This document shows, in pieces, positions 30,633-39,322 of a DNA stretch of 64,000 bases. The position numbers were made by a program, and so were the translations under genes. The number at the start of each line of letters is the position of its first letter. The first letter of the stretch is position 1. The DNA lies in assembly GCA_026709365.1 (NCBI GenBank), contig JAPOTD010000023.1, positions 70,852-134,851 of the forward strand, written 5' to 3'. The notes below the pieces were generated by a model that saw only the letters and a program-made list of their open reading frames with translations, was not told the DNA's origin and did no database searches. Source of the DNA: Gammaproteobacteria bacterium. Lineage in GTDB: Bacteria; Pseudomonadota; Gammaproteobacteria; Pseudomonadales; Azotimanducaceae.

Positions 30633-31796
30633 ATGGCCGAGGTCCGCCCCCGCCTACTGCTTTCGCTGGCTTCTCGGCAGGCGTGGCCGCACATCCTTGC
30701 CGTCGCCCATTTGAAGCCGGAGCGTCTGATGCTGCTGCATAGTTCAGACGCGGAGGAATCCAGAAAACCAGCGGAACGCTTGAAGAAGTTCCTTGAGAGC
30801 CGGTCTTTCCTCCTGGAGAAAGGCCACACCAACTTGGAGGAAGTTCCGCACGACAGGTTCGAGGTCATTGGCAGTCGGCTCGATGAACTGGTCGGTGAGG
30901 ACGGAGACGACATCGTTATGAATTTCACGGGCGGCAACAAGTTGATGGCCACAGCCGCTTTTCGGTGGGCGGACGAGAGAGGCATCCGCTCCTTCTACTT
31001 GGAGCGGGGAAACCGGATTACTTGGTTCGAACGTGGCGGAAATGGCCTGGCTACCCGAACGGAGTCGCTCGACGGCCACATGACAAAACACCTTGATCCG
31101 GTTGCGCTGCTGCGTTGCCAACTGTGGTCTTCGGAAGTTGAACGTGAGGGCGAGAAGCTGACCCTGAAGTCGGGCGTCCAGAACCTAGCGAAAGAGGACT
31201 TCCTGAACAAAGCGAACAATCAACCGATGGCACTCATCGATTCGGAGGGCATAGCGGACCGCAAGGAGAAGGCCGGAGACCGCTTGGAGCTTGCTACTGC
31301 GGCGGTGCTGCTCCACTTGGGCGTCACCAACGTGCGTCGATCCCTGCGGCTGAAGGTTCACTCGTCCACTGGCGCCGGACCTCTGCCTCACGCCGAAATC
31401 GACCTGCTGTTCAACTGGAACGGCAAGCTGTGGCTGGTCGATTGCAAGGATCGTAAACCCGAAGTTGAACTGGTTCATGGCCTTCGCAGGGAGCTCCCGC
31501 AGCGTCTTGCGCCAGAAGCGGAAGAGCTGCTCTGCAGGCTGGAAGAGGAGCTTCAAATCAGCCCCGTCAAAGTTCTCAAGGAAGATTTGGTCGCGATAAA
31601 CGACATGGCCGGACTGCTCGGCCAGGTGATCTGTGTGCGCAAAAGTCCTTTGCCGAATGAAGCGTACGCCTACGCCCAGCGAAACCGAATTGATGTCGTC
31701 CTCAAGAACGACCTATACGATGGCTTGCATCGCCTGCTCCACGGCGACCGTCCGGCGTCTGCGGATCAACTGGCTAAGCTCGTTGGCCAGCGCTGA
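30633..31796 (+). CDS. Card1/Can2-like CARF nuclease
   Basis: 387 residues from ATG 30633. The N-terminal CARF part contains VMNFTGGNKLMATAAFRWAD, then RSFYLERGNRITWF, as in DUF1887/Card1 proteins. The C-terminal PD-(D/E)xK nuclease has E255 and D257 (HAEIDLLF) and D270-C-K272 (LWLVDCKDRK). Relatives cut single-stranded DNA and RNA, or nick DNA, when cyclic oligoadenylate binds. It is the last effector gene before the adaptation module. An upstream extension of the frame to 30492 lies inside the previous gene and was not used. Confidence 0.85.
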   Translation: MAEVRPRLLLSLASRQAWPHILAVAHLKPERLMLLHSSDAEESRKPAERLKKFLESRSFLLEKGHTNLEEVPHDRFEVIGSRLDELVGEDGDDIVMNFTGGNKLMATAAFRWADERGIRSFYLERGNRITWFERGGNGLATRTESLDGHMTKHLDPVALLRCQLWSSEVEREGEKLTLKSGVQNLAKEDFLNKANNQPMALIDSEGIADRKEKAGDRLELATAAVLLHLGVTNVRRSLRLKVHSSTGAGPLPHAEIDLLFNWNGKLWLVDCKDRKPEVELVHGLRRELPQRLAPEAEELLCRLEEELQISPVKVLKEDLVAINDMAGLLGQVICVRKSPLPNEAYAYAQRNRIDVVLKNDLYDGLHRLLHGDRPASADQLAKLVGQR

Positions 31797-32044
31797 GCGC
31801 TTGGGAGGCGGTGCTTTTTCGACCATCTTCGATCGGTGCCGATAGCGTCGTGCTGCGTGGTTCGATACGCCACGGCAGGAAAGGAGACCTGCTCGATCCT
31901 GCTGATTGCCCACTTGGTCGCTTAGCCCTTGCCGCTTGAACGCACTCAAGAGGCGTCGGTTGCAAATGGCAACCTTGCCGCTCCCCATGCCGGGAGTCGC
32001 TTCGTGCTCTACTCCCGATTCTGAAATAAGCCCGAGCGTTGATC
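31797..32044 (+). promoter_or_regulatory. gap before the adaptation genes, probable promoter region
   Basis: 248 bases without a gene, the largest gap within the CRISPR locus after the cas6 region. A small hairpin GTTGCAAATGGCAAC lies near 31960. It separates the effector operon from cas2-cas1-cas1'-cas2', so separate transcription of the adaptation module is likely. No convincing -35/-10 pair was identified. Confidence 0.35.
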
Positions 32045-32329
32045 ATGCCCAAGCGCAAACTTTTCATCGCCGCCTATGACGTGGCCGATCCCCGGCGGCT
32101 GCGCAAGGTCCATCAAGTTGTGAAGGACTACGCGACCGGCGGGCAAAAATCGGTGTTCGAGTGCTTTCTGACGTCCGCTGAACAGAAAAACCTGCTTTCG
32201 GGAGCTTGCGCCTTGCTGGATCCCGATGAGGACCGATTCGCGCTGCTCCGGGTGGAGGAGCGGGCGCGTCCCCTGCTGCATGGCATTGCTGTGCCCGCCG
32301 CGGACCCGCAATTTTACTATGTTGGCTGA
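32045..32329 (+). CDS. cas2: Cas2, first copy
   Basis: 94 residues from ATG 32045 (TTG 32039 is two codons earlier). KLFIAAYDVADPRRLRKVHQ has the Cas2 ferredoxin-like fold start and its conserved aspartate in YDVADPRR; QKSVFECFLTSAEQKNLL is the second half. Cas2 forms the central dimer of the spacer-integration complex. It shares the DxADPRRLxxVHxVVxxYAT pattern with the second Cas2 at 34125 but the C-terminal halves differ strongly. Confidence 0.94.
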   Translation: MPKRKLFIAAYDVADPRRLRKVHQVVKDYATGGQKSVFECFLTSAEQKNLLSGACALLDPDEDRFALLRVEERARPLLHGIAVPAADPQFYYVG

Positions 32330-32362
32330 CTCAACGCTGCTTTTCGGGCACTTCAGGGAGGC

Positions 32363-33358
32363 ATGAGAGTGACCACCTTGTATGTGGACCGCAAAGACAT
32401 TGAGCTGCGGGTATCGGCCGGTTCGCTTGAGTTTTACGAGCCAGCGGGCAAACGCGGTTCCGTGCCCCTCAATCAAATCGAGCGTGTGGTGCTTCGAGGC
32501 AGCGTCAGGCTATCCACCGCCGTGCTTGGCGCTCTGACTGAAGCCGGGGCTGGTGTTCTGGCATTGAGTGGCCGCCACAGCCGCCATCTAGCCACCTGCG
32601 TCGGACGCCCGCACAACGATGCGGTGCGCCGGATCGGGCAGTTCGCGACCTACTTGGACCCAGGCGCCAAGGCAAGCTGGTCTCTTAACATCGTTGCCGC
32701 CAAGATCGAGTCGCAACAGCGGCTGCTACAGCGGGCGCTGCGGCAACGGCCAGATAAGCGCAGGCCGCTCATGCGCTCGCTCGGCCAGATAGAGGGTGTG
32801 CTCGATAGCGTGCGCCTTCTCAGCGAGCCGACCACAGATTCACTGCGCGGCAAAGAGGGAGCCGCCGCGGCCGCGTACTTCAATGGCCTGCGGAACCTCT
32901 TCGCACCGTCGCTCAACTTCAATGGGCGCAATCGACGCCCGCCCCGCGACCCCGTGAACGCCTGTCTGTCGCTCGGCTACACCCTGCTGCACTTTGAGGC
33001 GGTCACCAACTGCCACGCCGCTGGCCTCGACCCCCTACTCGGCCTCTACCATGAGCCTGCCCATGGCCGGAACTCTCTGGCGTCCGACATCATGGAACCC
33101 TTGCGCGCCCACATCGACGAATGGGTCTGGGGGCTTTTTCGGACACGGGTGTTTGATACCCGGAGCTTCAGCCAAGATGGTGATGCGGTACTGCTTGGCA
33201 AGGATGCCCGCCAGCGCTTCTACACTCGCTTCAATCCGCTTGGGACAGCGTTGCGGCGGCTTTTGCGCGTGCAAGTTCGATCCGCGGTGCGGCATTTCGA
33301 CAAGAGGGGCCGTGAGGTGCAAGCATTGGCGAAAGCCGGGGGGGTGGTGCGGGCATGA
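32363..33358 (+). CDS. cas1: Cas1 integrase, catalytically intact copy
   Basis: 331 residues; AGGGAGG precedes ATG 32363. The active-site residues are visible: E165 in RGKEGAAAAAYF, H230 in GLYHEPAHGRNSLA, and D242/E245 in SDIMEPLR. The N-terminal beta domain starts TTLYVDRKDIELRVSAGSLE. It inserts new spacers at the leader end of the array. It is not fused to a reverse transcriptase. Its stop overlaps the start of the Cas1-like gene (ATGA). Confidence 0.95.
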   Translation: MRVTTLYVDRKDIELRVSAGSLEFYEPAGKRGSVPLNQIERVVLRGSVRLSTAVLGALTEAGAGVLALSGRHSRHLATCVGRPHNDAVRRIGQFATYLDPGAKASWSLNIVAAKIESQQRLLQRALRQRPDKRRPLMRSLGQIEGVLDSVRLLSEPTTDSLRGKEGAAAAAYFNGLRNLFAPSLNFNGRNRRPPRDPVNACLSLGYTLLHFEAVTNCHAAGLDPLLGLYHEPAHGRNSLASDIMEPLRAHIDEWVWGLFRTRVFDTRSFSQDGDAVLLGKDARQRFYTRFNPLGTALRRLLRVQVRSAVRHFDKRGREVQALAKAGGVVRA

Positions 33359-34125
33359 AACCACTCTACCTGAACGGCAGCGAGCCCACTCAAGTGCATT
33401 TGGACGGTCCAGCCCTTCGAGTGTGCATACCGGGCAGCGCCGTTCTGCGCTTTCCGTTGCGCCGTGTTTCCCGAGTGATCGCCAACGGTAAGACATCTTG
33501 GTCCATCGATGCCCTGCTCGCCTGCGCTGACCAAGGCATATCAGTCAGCTTCCTTGCCCCCGATGGCACGACCCGGGCTCGCTGGATTGGTCGGCTGAAC
33601 GACAGGGATGGCTTCCTGCAGCGCTGGCAGGACTTTCAGGATCGGCCGGACTGGACGGATCTGTTCCGTCAGTGGTCTGGGGCTGCGCGGCGGCGCGCTA
33701 TCCGTATGTGCGCTTGGCGAATGGGTTGGTCGCCTAAAACTGACTCAAGATCGATAACCCGCTTCTTGGTTCAATCCTTGGATGGCAACCGCTCCGCAGC
33801 GGGCTTACGTCAAGCAAACCGCATTCTGCGTAGCCTCGCTGAGCCAAAAGTGTTGGAAGCGCTTGCACAGCGAGGTTTTTCCGCCCCCGACCAGTCATTG
33901 GCCTGCTTGGTGCCAGTCTTGGTTGTTGTGGTCACTTGGTCACTCCATCCTCAGTTGACGCAGTGGTTGCATGACAATGGCAAGCGAATCGAACAGTCTG
34001 GCAAGCAACCCGCCTCCAGTCTGCCTGCGCTGGTGGAACTGTTTGAGCGAAATATCGCCACCATTGACTTTTGCTTGCGCGACGCCTTGAACCGCCTGCA
34101 ACGCTTCCTGATGGATTGCCAGTAA
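33355..34125 (+). CDS. short Cas1-like paralogue without recognisable catalytic residues
   Basis: 256 residues. The N-terminal ~75 residues match the Cas1 beta domain (LYLNGSEPTQVHLDGPALRV, PLRRVSRVIANGKTSWS, ALLACADQGISVSFLAPDGT). The rest is helical (ALVELFERNIATIDFCLRDA) but the KEGAAA glutamate, the catalytic histidine and the DxxE/D motif cannot be found. It is ~75 residues shorter than the neighbouring Cas1. Translation is coupled on both sides: ATGA with cas1 and TAATG with the second cas2. It probably serves as a structural partner in a mixed Cas1-Cas2 complex. Confidence 0.75.
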   Translation: MKPLYLNGSEPTQVHLDGPALRVCIPGSAVLRFPLRRVSRVIANGKTSWSIDALLACADQGISVSFLAPDGTTRARWIGRLNDRDGFLQRWQDFQDRPDWTDLFRQWSGAARRRAIRMCAWRMGWSPKTDSRSITRFLVQSLDGNRSAAGLRQANRILRSLAEPKVLEALAQRGFSAPDQSLACLVPVLVVVVTWSLHPQLTQWLHDNGKRIEQSGKQPASSLPALVELFERNIATIDFCLRDALNRLQRFLMDCQ

Positions 34126-34409
34126 TGCCGGCCAGCCGACGCACCAGATGGCTGATCTGCTATGACATAGCCGATCCCCGGCGCCTGCAGCGTGTTCATC
34201 GAGTCGTCTGTCGGTACGCCACACCCTATCAGTATTCCGTATTCTCCATGCTGGCCAGCCGCAAGCAAGTCACGGAAGTGCTTTTGGAGGTGGCTGAACT
34301 CATCGACGAACAAGAAGACGATCTGCGCGCCTACCCCTTGTTGACATCAACGCCCGCTTTCTCATATGGTCAGGATACGTTGCCCGACGGGATTCTACCC
34401 GTAGATTAG
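34125..34409 (+). CDS. cas2: Cas2, second copy
   Basis: 94 residues from ATG 34125, which shares a base with the preceding TAA. TRWLICYDIADPRRLQRVHR has the Cas2 aspartate; YQYSVFSMLASRKQVTEVLL follows. Only the first ~35 residues are clearly similar to the other Cas2 in this locus, so the copies are old paralogues or separately acquired. It ends 158 bases before the first CRISPR repeat. Confidence 0.92.
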   Translation: MPASRRTRWLICYDIADPRRLQRVHRVVCRYATPYQYSVFSMLASRKQVTEVLLEVAELIDEQEDDLRAYPLLTSTPAFSYGQDTLPDGILPVD

Positions 34410-34567
34410 ACTGAGCCGTCCAAAAAGCTGAAGGATTATTCGGTGCAGTCCGATTCAAAACAATATGGAGAACTCCACTTCAGGATGAGACAGCTTTATT
34501 GTCGCGGAGGGGGAGCTCAAGCCCCTCCGCAACCTATTGAATTAGAGCAGGTTTGGTGGTGGAGGGG
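34410..34567 (+). promoter_or_regulatory. CRISPR leader
   Basis: 158 bases between the second cas2 and the first repeat, more AT-rich than the surroundings. It contains a strong hairpin with 9-bp arms at 34504-34512 and 34522-34530 (GCGGAGGGG / CCCCTCCGC) 37 bases before the first repeat. Leader side is inferred from the repeat orientation (crRNA handle at the right end of each repeat) and from the degenerate repeat at the far end. Confidence 0.7.
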
Positions 34568-35674
34568 GTTCCAATGATTGCCCTGATGAAGAAGGGATTA
34601 AGACATGCCATAAGGTCGGTGTTTCTGTGCAAGCTCTGTTCCAATGATTGCCCTGATGAAGAAGGGATTAAGACATAGATTGCCTCGAATTTCATCACAC
34701 CTTCTCGTTCCAATGATTGCCCTGATGAAGAAGGGATTAAGACGTCATAGATTGCTTCGAATTTCATTGGGCATTCTGTTCCAATGATTGCCCTGATGAA
34801 GAAGGGATTAAGACTGGATAGCCCGGTCGTATTCTTTGCTACCCAAACCAGGTTCCAATGATTGCCCTGATGAAGAAGGGATTAAGACTGGTCGCTGTCC
34901 TGCAGCTGAGTCCAGTACTGTTCAAGTTCCAATGATTGCCCTGATGAAGAAGGGATTAAGACTCATCGGGATTTGGATGGTTTCCATGCGGAACTCCTGT
35001 GTTCCAATGATTGCCCTGATGAAGAAGGGATTAAGACTCAGAAAATCGGACTAGGTTCATCGGGATTTGGATGTTCCAATGATTGCCCTGATGAAGAAGG
35101 GATTAAGACTCAGGTCGTTTATCGTTTCCGAATCCATGCTTGCGTTCCAATGATTGCCCTGATGAAGAAGGGATTAAGACAGTTTTGACACCCGACGAAT
35201 TTGGTCAATGGGTTCCAATGATTGCCCTGATGAAGAAGGGATTAAGACACTGTAGCTCCGCGAGGAAGTCTTCAAGCTCTTGGCGTTCCAATGATTGCCC
35301 TGATGAAGAAGGGATTAAGACGTAGTCCCTCACCGTGGACGCCTTGGGGTAGCAGTTCCAATGATTGCCCTGATGAAGAAGGGATTAAGACCCATACAGT
35401 GCCGGTCGAGACGCCCGCCTTCTCGGCGAGTTCCAATGATTGCCCTGATGAAGAAGGGATTAAGACTGGGTGTAGATTGAGTAGGTCATGGCTTTCTCCG
35501 TTCCAATGATTGCCCTGATGAAGAAGGGATTAAGACTGGAGTGTTCGACAAACGATGCGTCCGCCTTGGTTCCAATGATTGCCCTGATGAAGAAGGGATT
35601 AAGACACGTTGACGTTGTTGATGTGCGCCCAATTTGTGTTCCAATGATTGCCCTGATGAAGAAGGGATTGAGAC
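34568..35674 (+). CRISPR. CRISPR array, 16 repeats and 15 spacers
   Basis: Repeats are 37 bp, begin GTTCCAATGATTGCC and end GGGATTAAGAC; starts at 34568, 34638, 34707, 34778, 34852, 34926, 35001, 35073, 35144, 35212, 35285, 35355, 35430, 35500, 35569 and 35638. All appear identical except the last, which ends GGGATTGAGAC. Spacers are 31-38 bp. Transcription on the plus strand would give crRNAs with the 5' handle AUUAAGAC, as expected for Cas6 and Cmr. The degenerate last repeat marks the old end, so the leader is on the left beside cas2. Confidence 0.99.
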
Positions 35675-35819
35675 CTCCGTGACGCTCCACACTTCGTCAC
35701 CGTCCCAGCGCCGGTAGCTGATTTATCGTTGCCAGATTTCTCAAGCAGTTGTCTTGGTTTTGCTCTCCAAACGTCTTGCTTGTCCCGTAGCCGACTCTCT
35801 CTTTCCTGAGCGGGAAGTC
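35675..35819. other. gap between array and lon
   Basis: 145 bases with no gene; contains nothing recognisable. It is the trailer of the array and the region just beyond the lon stop codon (minus strand). Confidence 0.3.
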
Positions 35820-38153
35820 TCAGGTAGACGGCGGGGCGGACTCCCCGATGGCGGCATCAAACACTTCCGGCAGATGCTCCGCCAAGGTGATGGTCATCTC
35901 GTCGCGCACGCTTTGCGGCAGCTTGATGAGGTCCGCCTCGTTGTCCTTGGGCAGCACCACATGACGCAGGCCGGCGCGGTGGGCGGCCAGTATCTTCTCC
36001 TTGACGCCGCCGACCGGCAGCACCAAGCCGGAGAGGGTGAGTTCGCCGGTCATGGCGAGGTTGTCGCGCACGCACTTGCCGCTGTAGGCGGAGTAGAGGG
36101 CGGTGGCCATGGTGACCCCGGCGGAGGGACCGTCCTTGGGGACGGCGCCGGCCGGCACGTGTATGTGGACGCCGCAGTCCTCAATGGTCGTGCGCTCCAG
36201 CCCCAAGTTTTCGGCGATGGACCAAATGTAGCTGCGCGCCGCCTTGGCGGATTCCTGCATCACTTGGCCGAGATGGCCGGTGAGGGTGACCTTTTCGTCC
36301 TTCTGGGTCAGCGCCGCCTCGACGTAGAGCACGTCGCCCCCGGTCTCGGTCCAGGCCAAGCCGGCCGCCACGCCGGGCGCGATCTGCTCGCGGCTCTTGT
36401 CGGACTTGAACTTCTCCGGGCCGAGCAGGTCGCTCAGCTGCTCAAGGCCGATTTGGCCCTCGGCATCCTTGGCCGTCACCACTTGCCGCGCCCGCTTGCG
36501 GGCCAGCCGTCCGATCACTCGCTCCAATTCCCGCACCCCGGCCTCGCGGGTGTAGCGGCGGGTCATGTGGCTAAGCGCCTCATCGCTGATGTCCAGCTGC
36601 GCCTCGCTCAGGCCGGCGTCGGCCTGCTGGCGTGGAATCAGGTATTCGCGGGCGATGGCCCGCTTCTCTTGGTCGCTGTAGCCGGACAGCTCCAGCACCT
36701 CGATGCGGTCGAGCAAGGGGCGCGGAATGCCCTCCAAGGTGTTGGCGGTGGTCAGGAAGATCACCTTGGACAGGTCGTAGGGCAGGTTGAGGTAGTTGTC
36801 GCGGAACTCCTTGTTCTGCGCCGGATCGAGAATCTCCATCAAGGCCGCCGCCGGGTCGCCGCGGAAGTCACGGCCCAGCTTGTCTATCTCGTCGAGCATG
36901 AGTATGGGGTTGGTGACGCCGGCGCGACGCACGCCCTGGAGGATGCGCCCCGGCATGGCGCCGACGTAGGTGCGGCGGTGGCCGCGCAGCTCAGATTCGT
37001 CGTGCAGGCCGCCCAGGCTCATTCGCTCGAACTTGCGGCCCATCGCTCGGGCGATGGATTGGCCGAGCGAGGTCTTGCCGACTCCCGGCGGACCGACGAA
37101 ACAGAGGATGGGTGCCTTTGCCTCGGGGTTGAGCTTCATAACGGCAAGGGATTCGAGAATGCGCTCCTTGACGTCCTCCAGCCCGTAGTGGTCCTCGTCG
37201 AGCACCTTGCGGGCGTGGTCGAGGTCCAATTGGTCCTCGGTGCTTTCGCTCCACGGCAACTCGGCCACCAGCTCCAGGTACGAGCGGGCGATTTGGTAGT
37301 CGGCGGCGTGGTTGGACATGCGCCCTAGGCGCTTCAGCTCCCGGTCCACCTCCGTGCGCACGTTGTCCGGCAGTTTCGCCTCCTCGATCTGCTTGCGCAG
37401 TTCGGCTACGTCCTCGTCGTCCTCCTCGCCCAAGGCCTCCTCGATGGCCCGCTTCTGCTGGCGCAGCAGGTGGTCGCGCTGCTGCTTGTCGATGTCCTCC
37501 CGGGCCTGCTGGGCGATTTGCCGACGCAGCTCAGTGACCTTGAGCTCGTGGCGCAGGATTTCGTGGACGTTCTCCATCAGGGCCCGCACGTTGTCACACT
37601 CCAGCACCGCCTGCTCCTGCTCGAGTGGAATGCTGACTAGATTGGCGATGCGGTACATTTGGGTGATCGGATCGTTGATCGAGCCGATGAGCTGCTGGAA
37701 CATCTGGTCGCCGTTGTCGCCGCCGTAGAGTTGGGCGATGCGCTTGGACAGCTCTAGGTTCTCGCTGAGCAGCGCATCCACATGGGCGGCGTCCTCGCCC
37801 ACATCCTCCATCTTGAGCAATGGCAAGCGCTCGTACTCCGCCTCCAGGTAGTCGTCATGCTGGGCGGCTGGACGCAGGCGCACCCTTTCCGCGCCCTGCA
37901 CGATGACTTGGGAGCCCTTGTCCCGCTTTTCGATGTGGTTGATGGTGGAAATGGTGGCGATCTCGAAGAGGTTCTCCCAGGAGGGATCCTCGATGCCCGC
38001 CTCCTTCTGGGCGGCGGTGATGATGCGTTGCCCGGCCTCGACCCCGGCCTTGACGGCGGCGAGGGAGCGCTTGCGGCCCACGGCCAAGGGAATGACGATC
38101 TGCGGGAAGACCACCGTGTTCTTCAACGGCAGCACGGAGTAGGTTTCAGCCAT
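35820..38153 (-). CDS. lon: ATP-dependent protease Lon
   Basis: 777 residues, normal length. N-terminal substrate domain starts [22 protein letters not shown]+ motor has Walker [14 protein letters not shown] and Walker [14 protein letters not shown]; the protease has the Ser-Lys dyad S677 ([10 protein letters not shown]) and K718 ([14 protein letters not shown]). Lon degrades misfolded proteins and many antitoxins, relevant to the several TA systems in this window. It is transcribed alone towards the CRISPR array. Confidence 0.97.
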   Translation of the reverse strand: MAETYSVLPLKNTVVFPQIVIPLAVGRKRSLAAVKAGVEAGQRIITAAQKEAGIEDPSWENLFEIATISTINHIEKRDKGSQVIVQGAERVRLRPAAQHDDYLEAEYERLPLLKMEDVGEDAAHVDALLSENLELSKRIAQLYGGDNGDQMFQQLIGSINDPITQMYRIANLVSIPLEQEQAVLECDNVRALMENVHEILRHELKVTELRRQIAQQAREDIDKQQRDHLLRQQKRAIEEALGEEDDEDVAELRKQIEEAKLPDNVRTEVDRELKRLGRMSNHAADYQIARSYLELVAELPWSESTEDQLDLDHARKVLDEDHYGLEDVKERILESLAVMKLNPEAKAPILCFVGPPGVGKTSLGQSIARAMGRKFERMSLGGLHDESELRGHRRTYVGAMPGRILQGVRRAGVTNPILMLDEIDKLGRDFRGDPAAALMEILDPAQNKEFRDNYLNLPYDLSKVIFLTTANTLEGIPRPLLDRIEVLELSGYSDQEKRAIAREYLIPRQQADAGLSEAQLDISDEALSHMTRRYTREAGVRELERVIGRLARKRARQVVTAKDAEGQIGLEQLSDLLGPEKFKSDKSREQIAPGVAAGLAWTETGGDVLYVEAALTQKDEKVTLTGHLGQVMQESAKAARSYIWSIAENLGLERTTIEDCGVHIHVPAGAVPKDGPSAGVTMATALYSAYSGKCVRDNLAMTGELTLSGLVLPVGGVKEKILAAHRAGLRHVVLPKDNEADLIKLPQSVRDEMTITLAEHLPEVFDAAIGESAPPST

Positions 38154-38241
38154 GGGGCCTCATCTGATGTGTGGCAATCAGCCTATATGGCGGCGACCGG
38201 TGCCGGATTCAAGTGGGGCGGACCATCCGCCCAATGAAGCG

Positions 38242-39303
38242 CTACAACGCCAACTGCTGCGCCCGGGCGGCCTCCTCGCGCACCAGCTCCGGCGCGCCGA
38301 GGGCTTGGCGATTGAAGCCGATGCGCTTGAACCAGTAGTGCAGTCCCAAGAGCTCGGTGAAGCCCATGCCGCCATGCACCTCGGTGGCCGTGCGGGCGAC
38401 GAAGGTGCCCACTTCCGCCAGATGGGCCTTGGCGTGGCAGGCGGTCAGGTGGGCTTCCTCCGGCACTTCGCCCAAGGCGTGGCTGGCGTACCAGACCATT
38501 GCCCGGCATGGCTCCAACTGAGCGGCCATTTCCGCGCACATGTGCTTGACGGCTTGGAAGGAGCCGATCGGGCGGTTGAACTGCTCGCGCTCCTTGGCGT
38601 AGGCGACGGCTTGGTCGAGCATGTTCTGAGCGGCACCGAGGGTGTCCGCCGCCAACATCACGCGCCCAGCGTCCAGCACCGCCTGAAAGTGGGCCGGATC
38701 GTCGCTCAAGAGGATGGCGGGGCTATTTTTGAAGACCAGTTCGCCGGTTGAGCGGGTCTTATCGACGGTTGCCAGCGGGCGGTGCTCCAAATCGCCGGTA
38801 GCGACCAAGTGCAGGCTGCGGCTGGCATCCGCCACCAAGTATTCGTCGGCGCCGTAGTCCAGGGCGTAGAGCGCCCGGCCGTTGAGCCTGCCGCCAGCGG
38901 CGGAAACGCCCGCCTCGGCGCGGGCGGCGATGGCTTCCCCGAAGGCCGCCCCGATGCGCAGTTCGCCCGCTGCCAAGCGCCCCAGGCGCTCGCCCTGGCC
39001 GCCAGCCAGCGACAAGGCCGTTGGCCCCATCACCGCGGAGCCGAGGAAGGGGCTTGGTGTTGCGTGGTGCCCCAGGCACTCGGCGGCGATGGCCGCATCG
39101 AGGGGCTCAAGGCCCACGCCACCGTGGTCCTCAGGCACCAGCAGCGCCGAGACGCCGAGTTCGGCCAACTCGGCCCAGACCGTGTTCGCGGACTCCTCCT
39201 CGCTGGCGATGCGTCGCACCCGCTCCAAGCCGACTTGGTCGCCAAGAAAGTTGTTGAGCGTGTCCTGAAACAGGGTTTGCTCTTCGGAGAGTCCGAAATC
39301 CAT
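38242..39303 (-). CDS. acyl-CoA dehydrogenase family protein, small partner
   Basis: 353 residues. N-terminal helices (FGLSEEQTLFQDTLNNFLGD), a divergent middle domain, and the C-terminal FAD/interface segments AEMAAQLEPCRAMVWYASHA and TEVHGGMGFTELLGLHYWFK. It oxidises an acyl-CoA, or is the non-catalytic partner of the next gene. It lies 19 bases downstream of another acyl-CoA dehydrogenase; such pairs often form mixed tetramers for branched or steroid side chains. Confidence 0.88.
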   Translation of the reverse strand: MDFGLSEEQTLFQDTLNNFLGDQVGLERVRRIASEEESANTVWAELAELGVSALLVPEDHGGVGLEPLDAAIAAECLGHHATPSPFLGSAVMGPTALSLAGGQGERLGRLAAGELRIGAAFGEAIAARAEAGVSAAGGRLNGRALYALDYGADEYLVADASRSLHLVATGDLEHRPLATVDKTRSTGELVFKNSPAILLSDDPAHFQAVLDAGRVMLAADTLGAAQNMLDQAVAYAKEREQFNRPIGSFQAVKHMCAEMAAQLEPCRAMVWYASHALGEVPEEAHLTACHAKAHLAEVGTFVARTATEVHGGMGFTELLGLHYWFKRIGFNRQALGAPELVREEAARAQQLAL

Positions 39304-39322
39304 GTTGGGGCTCCTTGGTTCC

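Noticed and set aside
32363..34125. Reverse transcriptase-Cas1 fusion, considered because many spacers appear mRNA-directed
   Set aside because: Neither Cas1-type protein has extra domains and no YxDD polymerase motif is seen in or beside them. The strand and position pattern of the spacers must have another cause, such as selection.
34568..35674. Array transcribed on the minus strand
   Set aside because: The degenerate repeat is at the right end and the 8-nt handle ATTAAGAC is at the right end of each repeat, so plus-strand transcription with the leader on the left fits better.
34836..35692. Short open frames across the CRISPR array with repeated NDCPDEEGIKT or MIALMKKGLR peptides
   Set aside because: They are translations of the 37-bp repeats, not proteins.
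35754..37328. 524-codon plus-strand open frame opposite lon
   Set aside because: It is antisense to well conserved lon codons; its composition (Val, Gly, His, Gln rich, no motif) is that of a shadow frame in GC-rich DNA.
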